From Anabaena cylindrica PCC 7122 (GTDB taxonomy: Bacteria > Cyanobacteriota > Cyanobacteriia > Cyanobacteriales > Nostocaceae), in NCBI RefSeq assembly GCF_000317695.1, contig NC_019771.1, positions 5,632,001 to 5,696,000 on the forward strand: 64,000 nucleotides of DNA, read 5' to 3'. The notes beneath the pieces are model-generated. The model was given only the letters and a program-made list of their open reading frames with translations. It had not been told where the DNA came from and did not search any database. This document shows, piece by piece, positions 55,462 to 64,000 of the stretch. The position numbers were made by a program, and so were the translations under genes. Numbering within the stretch: the stretch's first letter is position 1; the number at the start of each line of letters is the position of its first letter.

Positions 55462-55758
55462 ATGACAGAATTTTCAGGAAGTAAAGACCAACAACATCCC
55501 CTTTACAACCGTGATCGCCCCTTTATTGATATTTTACTCTCTCAAGAGCCAACAGAATACAATTTGGCCGAATTGGCTAGGCTGAAAATTCGTTATCAGG
55601 GCTTTCCAGGCGCACGGGACATCCAAAAAGACTTAGATAAAGTTTTGCAACACTGGGGTTTAACGGAAAATGAACTTTTAGAAAAAACTCGCCAACTCCA
55701 TGACGTGGGCGGCATTTATAAAAGTCGTGGCAAAAAAGAAGAGCAAGATTGGAATTAG
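55462..55758 (+). CDS. DUF3288 family protein
   Basis: The 98-residue soluble protein has HPLYNRDRPFIDILLSQEPT, LARLKIRYQGFPGARDIQKDL and WGLTENELLEKTRQLH, the pattern of DUF3288, a cyanobacterial family of unknown function. It lies divergent from clpC with a 230-base gap. The ATG is weakly supported by an AAG-rich leader. Confidence 0.82.
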   Translation: MTEFSGSKDQQHPLYNRDRPFIDILLSQEPTEYNLAELARLKIRYQGFPGARDIQKDLDKVLQHWGLTENELLEKTRQLHDVGGIYKSRGKKEEQDWN

Positions 55759-55851
55759 TAGGGGCGAAGCATTCGGAAAATAGCCTTTGCCAAAAACCGA
55801 TAATTGATCGCCCGAATGCTGATGCTTCCAGCACGCTACGCGAACGCCCGT

Positions 55852-57396
55852 TCAGGAGTTCTCCATCTCCCCTGTTTCCTGTTTCCTGTATTCCCGTAAT
55901 TGTTGCAATAGCTGTTCTTCGGATGACTTAAAAATAACTGGACTAGTATTCTGGGAGTTTTTTTCCACACTCTCAACAGAACTCTCGACACTAGCGGGTA
56001 AAGGTTCAAGTTTAATTACTGCTTTTTCCTGGGGTGGTGTAGAAATTTCTAAATTTGGCTGAAGTACAAATTCTTTCAAAGTTGGGGTGGGGATGACAAC
56101 TTTGGATTTAGCTACGGATTTATTTACAGATGCTTTCTGGGTTGGGGTAATAACTTTTGTTTGATTTAAAGATGTTTTGAGAGAGTCTAAGGTAACAGCT
56201 ACCTTTGCTTGCTGCTGTACATCTTGTGTAGAAGATACCAACTTGCTGAGACCATTTACTAGTTGCAAGAGATTTTGCCGGAACTTAGGATCACCTGTTA
56301 ATTCATCTAAATCTGATGTAATTTTTTGTGTATTTTCAAATGTCACCCTAGCTGAATCTAGAGTTTGTTGCAGTAGCACGACATTTTTAGGATCATTTAA
56401 ATTTTTAGAAGCATCCTTCAAATTAGCTGAAGCTTCAGCGGCGTTGGCAGAAAGAAGTTCTAAATTTTTTAACAATTCTCCTTCTGACAGGCGACTAACA
56501 GCAGGTGATAAACTGCTGACTGTCTGACGTAGTTGGTTGCTAGTTTGGGTGATATTGTTTAAAGCACCGACTAGAGAAGAACGGTTTGTAGTTAATAAGT
56601 CATCTAAGTTATTGAGCAAACGACTTGCTTGTTTGGCAGTGACACTAAAATCACTCGCTGTTACACCTAATTGATTGGCAGTTTTTGTACTAGTTGCTGT
56701 CAGTTCATTGGTGGCTCTTTGGACTGTAACAGCCGTACCAGAAAATATACCTATTTGTCCTTTAAAGGTTTTGCTGACACTCTGGAGTTCTCGACTAAGG
56801 TTAGCGACGCTAGAAGCCGCTTCAGCAGAAGTTTCTAAGGTTCGATTAATATTTTGATAAAATTTTTCGTTACTGTATTGATTAGCAAAATTAGCTGATT
56901 GACGAATCAAATCATCTACACTGATGCCAATCTGACCTTTTAAGTTACTAGTGTTATTGCAAATGATCAGGCTGGGATTACAATCTTTTTCTAAAGGTTT
57001 AGAAATATCCGTCCCAGTTGGCAAGGTGGCCTTGGGTACGATATCAATAATACTTTCGCTAATTAACCCGCTCTGATTTGCTTCAATAACCGAATCAGCA
57101 GGAATCAGTAAGTTAGGATTGTTAATTTCAATTTCCACTTCAACGGCATTTGCTCCCGTTGCTATCTTGGAAATACTACCGATTTTGACACCACGATAAC
57201 GAACTGGTGAACCTTTTTGCATTCCGCCGGCGTTAACAAATTCTACCACTGCTTTATATGAATTGCGTCCGGGGGTAATTCGATTCAACCACAAGAGAAT
57301 GGCACCAAATGCGCCTAAACCGAGTAGGAATAATAATCCCACAGAGCCTTCTCTCAATGTTCGTGTAGACGTTAATTTGCTAATTAAACCTCGCAT
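55852..57396 (-). CDS. MlaD/MCE-domain lipid-transport protein
   Basis: The 514-residue protein has an N-terminal membrane helix (GLLFLLGLGAFGAILLWL). Its single MCE domain (FVNAGGMQKGSPVRYRGVKIGSI, then SGLISESIIDIVPK) is followed by a long helical/coiled region (~175-390) and a Pro/Val-rich C-terminus. MCE proteins form hexameric channels carrying phospholipids between membranes; in cyanobacteria and chloroplasts (TGD2) they work with an ABC ATPase. The ATPase gene is 68 bases upstream on the same strand. The permease gene (MlaE/TGD1) is not adjacent. Confidence 0.92.
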   Translation of the reverse strand: MRGLISKLTSTRTLREGSVGLLFLLGLGAFGAILLWLNRITPGRNSYKAVVEFVNAGGMQKGSPVRYRGVKIGSISKIATGANAVEVEIEINNPNLLIPADSVIEANQSGLISESIIDIVPKATLPTGTDISKPLEKDCNPSLIICNNTSNLKGQIGISVDDLIRQSANFANQYSNEKFYQNINRTLETSAEAASSVANLSRELQSVSKTFKGQIGIFSGTAVTVQRATNELTATSTKTANQLGVTASDFSVTAKQASRLLNNLDDLLTTNRSSLVGALNNITQTSNQLRQTVSSLSPAVSRLSEGELLKNLELLSANAAEASANLKDASKNLNDPKNVVLLQQTLDSARVTFENTQKITSDLDELTGDPKFRQNLLQLVNGLSKLVSSTQDVQQQAKVAVTLDSLKTSLNQTKVITPTQKASVNKSVAKSKVVIPTPTLKEFVLQPNLEISTPPQEKAVIKLEPLPASVESSVESVEKNSQNTSPVIFKSSEEQLLQQLREYRKQETGEMENS

Positions 57397-57463
57397 TTTT
57401 TTCCACCCAAAAACTAGTCATGATTTGTGAGTTTCAGTATATTGACAGTCACCCAGCATTGAT

Positions 57464-58246
57464 CTAGCCGACTACCTGAATCGGCCCATGTATACTCCCG
57501 CTCATAAATTGTCTGATCAAAGGATGCTCAGTGTGATCTATTTCACTTACTTTACCTTGCCATTGCACTTTACCTTGATAAAGAAATACCAATTTGTCAG
57601 CGGTACGCCGAATAGTGCTTTCTTGGTGGGTAACAATACAGTATGTACTACAGATACCTTGTGTACATTGCAAACTGCGAATTAAATCCTCAATTACCGT
57701 TGAGGCTATGGGATCTAGTCCGGCTGTGGGTTCATCGTACAATAAAACTTCTGGACTGTCTGCGGGGCTATCGGGGTTGGACATAATCGCACGGGCAAAA
57801 CTGACCCGTTTTCGCATTCCTCCAGAAAGTTCTGAGGGATAAAGATGACCAATTCCTGGCAAACCCACCACATTTAATTTATCGTTTACTAGTTGGCGAA
57901 TGCGCGATCGCTCTAATCTTGAGTTTTGATACAATAAAAATCCGACATTTTCTTCTACTGTCAACGAGTCAAATAAGGCTGCTTGCTGAAATACCATCCC
58001 AATTCCTACAGGATCAGTTCCATCCTCAATCAACCCATTGCGTTTTACCCCTTGAATATAAATTTCTCCTTCATCGGGCTGTAATAACCCCGCAATTATT
58101 CTTAAAATTGTCGATTTACCAGTTCCTGAAGGGCCAATAATTGCCAGTGCTTCCCCTCGATAAATTGTCAAATCGACATTATCTAAAACTTTATTTTTAC
58201 CAAATGTTTTAGAAATACCTTTGAGTGCAATTAAGGGTTCGATCAT
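57464..58246 (-). CDS. MlaF-like ABC transporter ATPase (lipid transport)
   Basis: The 260-residue ATPase has Walker A GPSGTGKST (~39), signature LSGGMRKRV (~143), Walker B VLLYDEPTAGLD (~172) and H-loop VTHQ. It is closest in pattern to MlaF/TGD3 ATPases, which drive retrograde or inward phospholipid transfer with an MCE protein, encoded next on this strand. The ATG was chosen because GGAAG precedes it. Two further in-frame ATGs or alternative starts upstream add up to 28 residues of poor conservation. Its gene is divergent from aroE. Confidence 0.88.
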   Translation of the reverse strand: MIEPLIALKGISKTFGKNKVLDNVDLTIYRGEALAIIGPSGTGKSTILRIIAGLLQPDEGEIYIQGVKRNGLIEDGTDPVGIGMVFQQAALFDSLTVEENVGFLLYQNSRLERSRIRQLVNDKLNVVGLPGIGHLYPSELSGGMRKRVSFARAIMSNPDSPADSPEVLLYDEPTAGLDPIASTVIEDLIRSLQCTQGICSTYCIVTHQESTIRRTADKLVFLYQGKVQWQGKVSEIDHTEHPLIRQFMSGSIHGPIQVVG

Positions 58247-58440
58247 TGGTGATTGGCTTCCGTCGTTAGCCTCAGCCGAATGCTCATTGATCATGGTAAT
58301 GGGTAATGGGTAATGGTGTACCAAAGTCATAGTAATCCTGGTGGTCTACAGTACACAACCGTTATCTTTACACCAGAAAGCAATGACATGAGAGAATAAG
58401 TATTGTTGCTGGAGTCAAGGCTAGAAAAGTTGATTTACTT

Positions 58441-59307
58441 ATGATTAGCGGCAAAACTAAACTTTTAGGAGTAATTGGGCATCCTGTGGAGCATTCTCTA
58501 TCCCCAGTCATGCACAATGCGGCCTTGACGAAATTGGGGTTAGATTATGTGTATTTGCCTTTTCCTATTGCCCCAGAAAATTTAGAAATTGCGATAGCTG
58601 GTTTTACTGCTATTGGCGTTGTTGGGTTTAGCGTCACAATTCCCCACAAACAGGCTATATTACCTTTTTTAACAGAAATTTCACCCATTGCTCAAGCGAT
58701 CGGTGCAGTCAATACGGTGACTCGTCAAGGAAACGGTTGGGTGGGAACTAACACAGATGTAGAAGGGTTTATTTCTCCTTTACAAACCACATATAACCAA
58801 GATTGGAGTCAAAAAACAGCAGTAATTCTAGGTAATGGTGGTGCAGCGAGAGCAGTTGTTGCCGGTTGTATTCAGCTAGGTTTGGCTGAAATTCATGTGG
58901 TGGGGCGAAATTTGCAAAAGTTAACAGAATTTTGGCAAAGTTGGCAAAATTCACCCTTTGCAGATAAATTTCAAGTGCATGATTGGCAAGAATTGCCCAA
59001 GTTAATTCCCCAAGCAAATCTGTTAGTTAATACAACTCCTGTAGGGATGTATCCCCATGTAGATCAATCACCTTTAAGTATAGAGGAGATGGTAGATTTA
59101 CCTTCAGGTGGTATTGTTTATGATTTGATCTACATCCCTAAACCAACTCAGTTTCTTAAACTAGCAGAAAAACAAGGTGCTATTCCCATTGATGGCTTAG
59201 AAATGCTAGTTCAACAAGGTGCAGCAGCATTAAAAATCTGGTTACAACAGGAAAATGTACCTATAACCGAAATGCGTCAAGCACTAAAAAATCATCTTGG
59301 GTTATAG
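58441..59307 (+). CDS. aroE: Shikimate dehydrogenase
   Basis: The 288-residue enzyme has the substrate motif GHPVEHSLSPVMHNAA near the N-terminus, SVTIPHKQAI (catalytic Lys), GAVNTVT, the NADP-binding ILGNGGAARAVV (~133) and LVNTTPVGM. It reduces 3-dehydroshikimate to shikimate in aromatic amino-acid synthesis. The ATG gives the canonical start. It is a monocistronic housekeeping gene, followed by a region of heptamer repeats. Confidence 0.96.
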   Translation: MISGKTKLLGVIGHPVEHSLSPVMHNAALTKLGLDYVYLPFPIAPENLEIAIAGFTAIGVVGFSVTIPHKQAILPFLTEISPIAQAIGAVNTVTRQGNGWVGTNTDVEGFISPLQTTYNQDWSQKTAVILGNGGAARAVVAGCIQLGLAEIHVVGRNLQKLTEFWQSWQNSPFADKFQVHDWQELPKLIPQANLLVNTTPVGMYPHVDQSPLSIEEMVDLPSGGIVYDLIYIPKPTQFLKLAEKQGAIPIDGLEMLVQQGAAALKIWLQQENVPITEMRQALKNHLGL

Positions 59308-59313
59308 ATAAGT

Positions 59314-59465
<152 letters not shown>

Positions 59466-59643
59466 ACATAAACCTCATCCAAGTTGAGAACTGGAGTTTT
59501 TCAAAAGGGAACAGGGAAGAGTATTAGAATTTAGGAACAAAACCCGATTCAGAAAAAACTATTGGTTTAAAAGTAGACGTGGTTTAGATAAAATTAGGAC
59601 TTATGCAAAAACTCTCCTTTTCTGACTCCTGACTCCTGACTCC

Positions 59644-60375
59644 TTACATTACAACCTGAATTTCATCAAGTTGATTAATTACCACATCTGCACCCTTCAC
59701 ATTACCGGAATTGCCAATCCAAGTAATACCTATACAACCTGCGGCTTGAGCATTACGCGCCATTTGCATATCGCCGACTGAATCACCTACCATCAAAGTA
59801 GCTCCCGGTTCTACCCCTAAAGCTTGACAAGCTTGCAAAAATAAGATTGGATCTGGTTTACTCGGACCCTCATCAACTCCCATTTCTAATTGCAAATAAT
59901 CCCCTAATTGGTGAGTGCTGACAAATCTCTGCACATCTTCGGTCGTGGCTGCTGAGAGGATACCAAGTTTTAACCCAGCTTCTGATAGGTACTTTAAAAC
60001 TTCTAAGCTACCCGCAAACAAAGGTGAGGGAGTTTTGTCAATATATTGATCAGCTTCTGCTAAAGCTTGACGGGCAATTTTTAAGGATTCAAACCAGCCT
60101 CTACCAGTTTCTGCTATGTAGGCAGCTGCTGCAACTTCTGTTTCTCGACGACTGGCTACGGATATTAAACCCGCAGGATCTAATCTATCGCTATTAATAC
60201 CAAAAGCCATCAATAAAGGTTCCCCAATACCGGGAACTTGAGCATCTATCATCCGCGCTCCTCTTTGTCCGAGCGATCGCAAATAACTCTCTGAGTCTTC
60301 TAAAGTACCATTTTTATCAAATAAAATTGCCTGAATATTAAAAAATTTGATGTCTTTGCATTGAATAGTCGCCAT
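59644..60375 (-). CDS. HAD-family phosphatase with DxN motif
   Basis: The 243-residue protein resembles phosphoglycolate-phosphatase-type HAD enzymes: motif I FDKNGTLEDSE (~18), motif II LGILSAATTE (~136), motif III SKPDP with Lys (~165) and motif IV MVGDSVGDMQMA (~190). The usual second Asp of motif I (DxD) is Asn here (DKN), which would weaken general-acid catalysis. A cap domain lies in between. The substrate is unknown. The gene is alone, with heptamer repeats downstream. Confidence 0.85.
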   Translation of the reverse strand: MATIQCKDIKFFNIQAILFDKNGTLEDSESYLRSLGQRGARMIDAQVPGIGEPLLMAFGINSDRLDPAGLISVASRRETEVAAAAYIAETGRGWFESLKIARQALAEADQYIDKTPSPLFAGSLEVLKYLSEAGLKLGILSAATTEDVQRFVSTHQLGDYLQLEMGVDEGPSKPDPILFLQACQALGVEPGATLMVGDSVGDMQMARNAQAAGCIGITWIGNSGNVKGADVVINQLDEIQVVM

Positions 60376-60578
60376 AATAAAAAAATTTGTAATAGTGCTT
60401 TCAGCCGTCTGTACCCTAAGCGCTGTTATGCTCCTAATGACTTTACGTAATTCGTGATTAAGTTTTGTAATGGGGATTAAATCCCAGACAGAAAAATTGC
60501 TGCCTGTAGAGGTCTATCATTTATGAAAGATCCTTCTCCTTCATTCCGTGAGATCCTTAAATCCGCAGGATCAGTGAT

Positions 60579-60602
60579 AAAAAAAGAGGGATTTTCCCTC
60601 TT
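60579..60602 (-). terminator. Terminator of rps1
   Basis: AAGAGGGA/TCCCTCTT forms an 8-bp stem with a 3-base loop; on the minus strand a run of T follows. It is about 50 bases after the rps1 stop. Confidence 0.8.
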
Positions 60603-60653
60603 AATTAAACACTTTGATAATCTTAGTTGCAAGCAATTACAACTAGGAATTTA

Positions 60654-61733
60654 TTAATCTTCAGTTGCCGCAGGAATTTCTGTTTCTGCTACAGCTTCGA
60701 CTGGAGTTTCTGCTTCAGCTACAACTTCAGTTGCTGCGGAAATTTCTGTTTCAACTTCTTCAGTTGCTGAAGGAATTTCTGCTTCAGCTTCAGCATCTAC
60801 CGCTGCTTCCACAGGTGCAGCAGTGATACCTTGCTGTTTAGCTAACATCTGTTCCCTATACTTAGCTGCCATTTCTTCAGCCTTATCATAGACCAAATCA
60901 CGGTTCTTAATCATGTCACCAGGTTCTGGTTCCAACTGCTTGGTAGATAGAGAAATTCTTCCTCTTTCTGCATCCAAGTCAATGATCATCACTTTCACTT
61001 CATCATTGACATTGAACACGCTGTGAGGTGTGTCAATATGCTCATGGGAAATTTCAGAAATGTGGAGCAGTCCGCTAACACCACCGATGTCGATGAATGC
61101 ACCGTAGGGCTTAATACCGCGAACAGTACCAATTACTACTTCGCCAACCTCCAAGCGGTTCATCTTGCGCTCAACCAACGCGCGACGATGGGAGAGAACT
61201 AAACGGTTGCGTTCTTCATCTACTTCTAGGAATTTTAAGGGTAATTCTTCCCCTACCAATTCTTCTTTAGGTTTGCGGGTACTGATGTGGGAGCCGGGGA
61301 TAAAGCCGCGTAATCCCTCAATGCGTACCAATGCACCACCGCGATTAGTAGCAAACACGCCAGAACGGACAGTAGCATCTTCTGCTTGTAACTGGCGCAC
61401 TCTTTCCCATGCTCTCATGTATTCAATACGACGAATGGAAAGGGTTAGCTGACCATCTTCGTTTTCATCAGTGAGGATGAAAAATTCCCGTGTTTCGTTT
61501 GATTGTAAGACTTCTTCCGGGCTATCCACCCGGTTAATAGACATTTCCTGTATAGGTATGTATGCTGCTGTTTTAGCACCGATGTCAATCAGAGCGCCGC
61601 GCGGCTCTATACTGAAAACTGTACCTGGTACAACATCACCAGGGCTGAAGTGATAATCGTACTTATCGAGTAGAGCAGCGAAATCTTCGTGAGTAAATCC
61701 AATTTCTGGAGCGGTTAAGTTCTGATTGACCAT
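60654..61733 (-). CDS. rps1: 30S ribosomal protein S1
   Basis: The 359-residue protein has three S1 RNA-binding units (VVPGTVFSIEPRGALIDIG; GVFATNRGGALVRIEG; VVIGTVRGIKPYGAFIDIGG...LLHISEIS). It ends in an acidic Glu/Ala/Val-rich low-complexity tail of about 55 residues (EVETEISAATEVVAEAE). Cyanobacterial S1 proteins have three units rather than the six of E. coli and help bind mRNA to the ribosome. The ATG giving MVNQNLTAPEIGF is the family start; AGGA lies upstream. Confidence 0.95.
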   Translation of the reverse strand: MVNQNLTAPEIGFTHEDFAALLDKYDYHFSPGDVVPGTVFSIEPRGALIDIGAKTAAYIPIQEMSINRVDSPEEVLQSNETREFFILTDENEDGQLTLSIRRIEYMRAWERVRQLQAEDATVRSGVFATNRGGALVRIEGLRGFIPGSHISTRKPKEELVGEELPLKFLEVDEERNRLVLSHRRALVERKMNRLEVGEVVIGTVRGIKPYGAFIDIGGVSGLLHISEISHEHIDTPHSVFNVNDEVKVMIIDLDAERGRISLSTKQLEPEPGDMIKNRDLVYDKAEEMAAKYREQMLAKQQGITAAPVEAAVDAEAEAEIPSATEEVETEISAATEVVAEAETPVEAVAETEIPAATED

Positions 61734-62009
61734 GCTGATTTGTTCCTGGTTCTGTTCTCCGTCAAGTTTTTGCCACAATTAACAATGTGTATGCAAGGGC
61801 TTTTTTAAAAGAAGTTTACACTTACACGTTTGTTCATACTAGCTCAGAAGAGCTAGGTTCACACATATCAACTTCCAGATAGGAAATTGTATCACATATC
61901 AAAAAGTTTTTCACCAGTTGACAATTGTAGCCTGATAAGTTTAGCAAAAGATATTCGCAAGATTATCCGTTGCAACCTAGAATAGGCGGCAACGGATAGA
62001 ATCTTTAGA

Positions 62010-62029
62010 TTACCTGACAAGTCAGGTAA
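62010..62029 (-). terminator. Hairpin downstream of psbT
   Basis: TTACCTGAC and GTCAGGTAA are perfect complements with a 2-base gap. It sits 15 bases beyond the psbT stop codon and may define the psbB-psbT mRNA 3' end, although a T run is lacking. The rest of the gap to rps1 (61734-62009) contains no recognised gene. Confidence 0.5.
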
Positions 62030-62043
62030 ATGGTAATAGGAAT

Positions 62044-62148
62044 CTATTTTTCTTTTTTCTCAAACCGGGGTGGTTCGCGGAATGCGATCGCAAAAAAGAG
62101 AACGCCTATTGCCAAAGTGAAAATCAAGATGTATGCAACACTTTCCAT
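62044..62148 (-). CDS. psbT: Photosystem II reaction-centre protein T
   Basis: This 34-residue protein has a single membrane helix (MESVAYILIFTLAIGVLFF) and the conserved AFREPPRFEKKEK end typical of PsbT. It lies at the monomer interface of photosystem II, near the D1/CP47 subunits. It follows psbB by 100 bases on the same strand, the conserved cyanobacterial and chloroplast order. Internal GCGATCGC falls at the FAIAF codons. Confidence 0.95.
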   Translation of the reverse strand: MESVAYILIFTLAIGVLFFAIAFREPPRFEKKEK

Positions 62149-62248
62149 ATTACGAGTTCCTGTTTATCCAGTCGGTAATATTAGTGTACCAAGGACAGGG
62201 ATTAGGTGTTGGTTAATATCCCCAATTCCAATCCCCATTCCCCAAAAG

Positions 62249-63778
62249 TTAGAGAGCTTCTTTCCGACGGGTTGATTTATCACCCAATTTCTGGAATAGA
62301 CCCCACTCAACTTGCTCTTCTAGATCTGCTTCCACACCAGCGAACACGTCTCGGTAGATTGTCCGAGAACCATGCCAGAGGTGTCCAAAGAAGAATAGGA
62401 GGGCAAATACAGCGTGACCAAAGGTAAACCAGCCTCTGGGAGATGTACGGAATACACCATCAGATTTTAAAGTTTCCCGGTCAAATTCAAAGATTTCTCC
62501 ACCTTGAGCCTTACGGGCATACTTCTTCACATCAGCAGGATCTGTAAAGGTTTGACCATTCAGATTACCACCGTAGAAGCTAACAGTAACGCCTGTTTGC
62601 TCAAAGCTATACTTAGACTCTGCCCGACGGAAGGGGATATCAGCGCGGATAACACCATCTGCGTCAGTCAAAATCACTGGGAAGGTTTCAAAGAAGTTAG
62701 GTAGACGACGTACAGTCAACTCCCGACCTTCACCATCTTTAAATACAGCGTGTCCTTGCCAAGACTGAGCAATACCATCACCGTTAACCATTGCTCCTGT
62801 ACGGAACAAACCACCTTTAGCGGGGCTATTGCCTACGTAATCGTAGAAAGCCAGTTTTTCGGGAATTTTTGCCCAAGCTTCAGCGAGGGTAGCACCTTGG
62901 GCAACATCTGTTTGCACACGGCGCTCAATTTCTTCATGGAAGTAGCCTTGATCCCATTGGTAACGGGTAGGGCCAAAAAGTTCAATGGGGGTGGTGGCGT
63001 TACCGTACCACATTGTTCCAGCAACAATGAAAGCGGCAAAGAATACCGCTGCGATACTGCTAGAAAGCACGGTTTCGATGTTACCCATCCGTAGGGCTTT
63101 GTAGAGCCTTTCGGGTGGACGAACTGTAAGGTGGAATAAACCAGCAATAATACCGACAACACCAGCAGCTATGTGGTGAGCGACAACGCCACCAGGGTTA
63201 AACGGGTTAAACCCGGCTGGTCCCCATTCTGGTGCTACTGCTTGGATGCTACCAGTGACACCGTAGGCATCGGAAACCCACATTCCAGGGCCAAATAGTC
63301 CTGTGAGGTGGAATGCACCAAAACCGAAACAAAGTAAACCAGATAAAAACAGGTGGATGCCAAACATTTTTGGCAAGTCTAAAGCAGGTTCGCCTGTGCG
63401 AGGATCTCTAAATAATTCCAAATCCCAGTAAACCCAGTGCCAAACGGCAGCGAGGAATAACAAACCGGAAAGAACAATGTGAGCAGCTGCAACGCCTTCA
63501 AATGACCAGAAACCAGGATCGGTTGCTTGTCCACCAGTAACGCTCCAACCACCCCAAGATTCGGTGACACCTAGACGTGACATAAAGGGTAGTACGAACA
63601 TCCCTTGCCGCCACATGGGGTTGAGAACTGGATCACTGGGATTGTAAATAGCCAGTTCATACAATGCCATTGAACCAGCCCAGCCAGCAACTAGGGCTGT
63701 GTGCATTAAGTGTACAGAAATCAGCCGACCTGGATCGTTCAGAACAACTGTATGTACTCGGTACCAGGGTAGTCCCAT
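62249..63778 (-). CDS. psbB: Photosystem II CP47 chlorophyll protein
   Basis: The 509-residue protein has the canonical start MGLPWYRVHTVVLNDPGRL, six membrane helices with chlorophyll-binding His residues (for example MHTALVAGW, AHIVLSGLLFL, HHIAAGVVGI) and the large lumenal loop between helices V and VI (FGPTRYQWDQGYF). Its end is FFGHLWHGSRTIYRDVF...KLGDKSTRRKEAL. CP47 is the core antenna that passes excitation energy to the reaction centre. Length matches the family. psbT follows in the same operon. Confidence 0.98.
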   Translation of the reverse strand: MGLPWYRVHTVVLNDPGRLISVHLMHTALVAGWAGSMALYELAIYNPSDPVLNPMWRQGMFVLPFMSRLGVTESWGGWSVTGGQATDPGFWSFEGVAAAHIVLSGLLFLAAVWHWVYWDLELFRDPRTGEPALDLPKMFGIHLFLSGLLCFGFGAFHLTGLFGPGMWVSDAYGVTGSIQAVAPEWGPAGFNPFNPGGVVAHHIAAGVVGIIAGLFHLTVRPPERLYKALRMGNIETVLSSSIAAVFFAAFIVAGTMWYGNATTPIELFGPTRYQWDQGYFHEEIERRVQTDVAQGATLAEAWAKIPEKLAFYDYVGNSPAKGGLFRTGAMVNGDGIAQSWQGHAVFKDGEGRELTVRRLPNFFETFPVILTDADGVIRADIPFRRAESKYSFEQTGVTVSFYGGNLNGQTFTDPADVKKYARKAQGGEIFEFDRETLKSDGVFRTSPRGWFTFGHAVFALLFFFGHLWHGSRTIYRDVFAGVEADLEEQVEWGLFQKLGDKSTRRKEAL

Positions 63779-64000
63779 TGACTACAATCCTCCTAGATGA
63801 ATTAGTTTACAAAGCAATTTTCTTACTGAGGTTCTCAGAAACGACAGTCGTTTCTTGGAGAAATTTCTGAGTTTTTTGTTATTGCCAGTCTTGAGTCTTA
63901 CCACAGATTAGCCTGTGGTTTAGCAATGCTGATCCGCTGTTATAGGTAAATTTCCTTGGAGTTGCGAACTTTTGGGAAGTGGCTATTTGAGCGGCTATGC
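63779..64000 (-). promoter_or_regulatory. psbB upstream region (partial)
   Basis: The 222 bases upstream of psbB contain no gene and should include its promoter and leader. AGGAGG lies just before the start codon (63790-63795 read on the minus strand), a strong ribosome-binding site. I cannot place promoter boxes with confidence. Confidence 0.5.

Overview
The window comes from a filamentous, heterocystous-type cyanobacterium of the order Nostocales (Anabaena/Nostoc/Dolichospermum-like). The evidence is the photosystem II pair psbB-psbT, a cyanobacterial-type clpC and S1 protein, many HIP1 octamers (GCGATCGC), proteins resembling hormogonium-polysaccharide enzymes, a CTB-type bacteriocin precursor, and the short dispersed repeats usual in this group. 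Identity below order level cannot be read from the sequence alone.

Layout. (1) 1-13.5 kb: four large co-oriented genes for extracellular phosphoesterases: a 5'-truncated phytase/PhoD fusion, a choice-of-anchor/phytase/esterase-like fusion, a PhoX-type phosphatase and a PhoA-type alkaline phosphatase. All four end in nearly the same ~200-residue calcium-binding (RTX-like) C-terminal module, which suggests a shared export route. The last three are preceded by CTTAACCT, the cyanobacterial Pho-box half-site, so this looks like a phosphate-starvation island. (2) 13.8-17.1 kb: an iron/cobalamin-type ABC permease and ATPase, separated by two opposite-strand secreted proteins with 18-bp coding repeats. 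(3) 17-25 kb: polysaccharide deacetylase, an RTX protein, a lone RnfD/NqrB-like membrane protein beside a DUF2330 protein, a kinase-like protein and a WD40 protein. (4) 25-29.4 kb: a minus-strand surface-polysaccharide group (acetyltransferase, two family-2 glycosyltransferases) plus a secreted protein whose signal peptide is interrupted in frame by a small mobile element. (5) 29.5-30.6 kb: cobU and a cysteine-rich protein. (6) 31-38.5 kb: a peptide-secretion locus with two double-glycine precursors, a C39-peptidase ABC exporter, an HlyD adaptor, a degenerate histidine-kinase-like protein, a response regulator and a membrane histidine kinase. (7) 38.5-52.6 kb: mixed genes (RNase Z, Wzc-like protein, SpoIID, a plastid-related membrane protein, tRNA-Gln, hydrolase, aldo/keto reductase, orphan XRE regulator, UDG-like protein, a small CxxC protein). 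(8) 52.7-64 kb: housekeeping genes (clpC, DUF3288, an Mla-type lipid transporter pair, aroE, a HAD phosphatase, rps1, psbT and psbB).

Mobile and repetitive DNA. The clearest element is a ~125-bp MITE present three times, each copy flanked by a 3-bp TAA/TTA duplication. One copy follows the phoX-type stop codon, one duplicates the stop codon of the 423-residue membrane protein, and one lies in frame inside a signal-peptide coding region. Removing that third copy with one TSD restores a normal signal peptide. Other repeats are a 147-bp tandem duplication showing a compensatory stem change, a 65-bp inverted pair, a hairpin family at 18.3/40.0 kb, and a dispersed repeat with an expanded 7-bp tandem array at 59.3 kb.

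The best candidates for undescribed systems are the multi-domain phosphoesterase island with its shared C-terminal module and the peptide-secretion/two-component locus. The best-supported single observation is the in-frame MITE in the signal peptide. All functions are inferred from sequence motifs and family knowledge; no searches were run.
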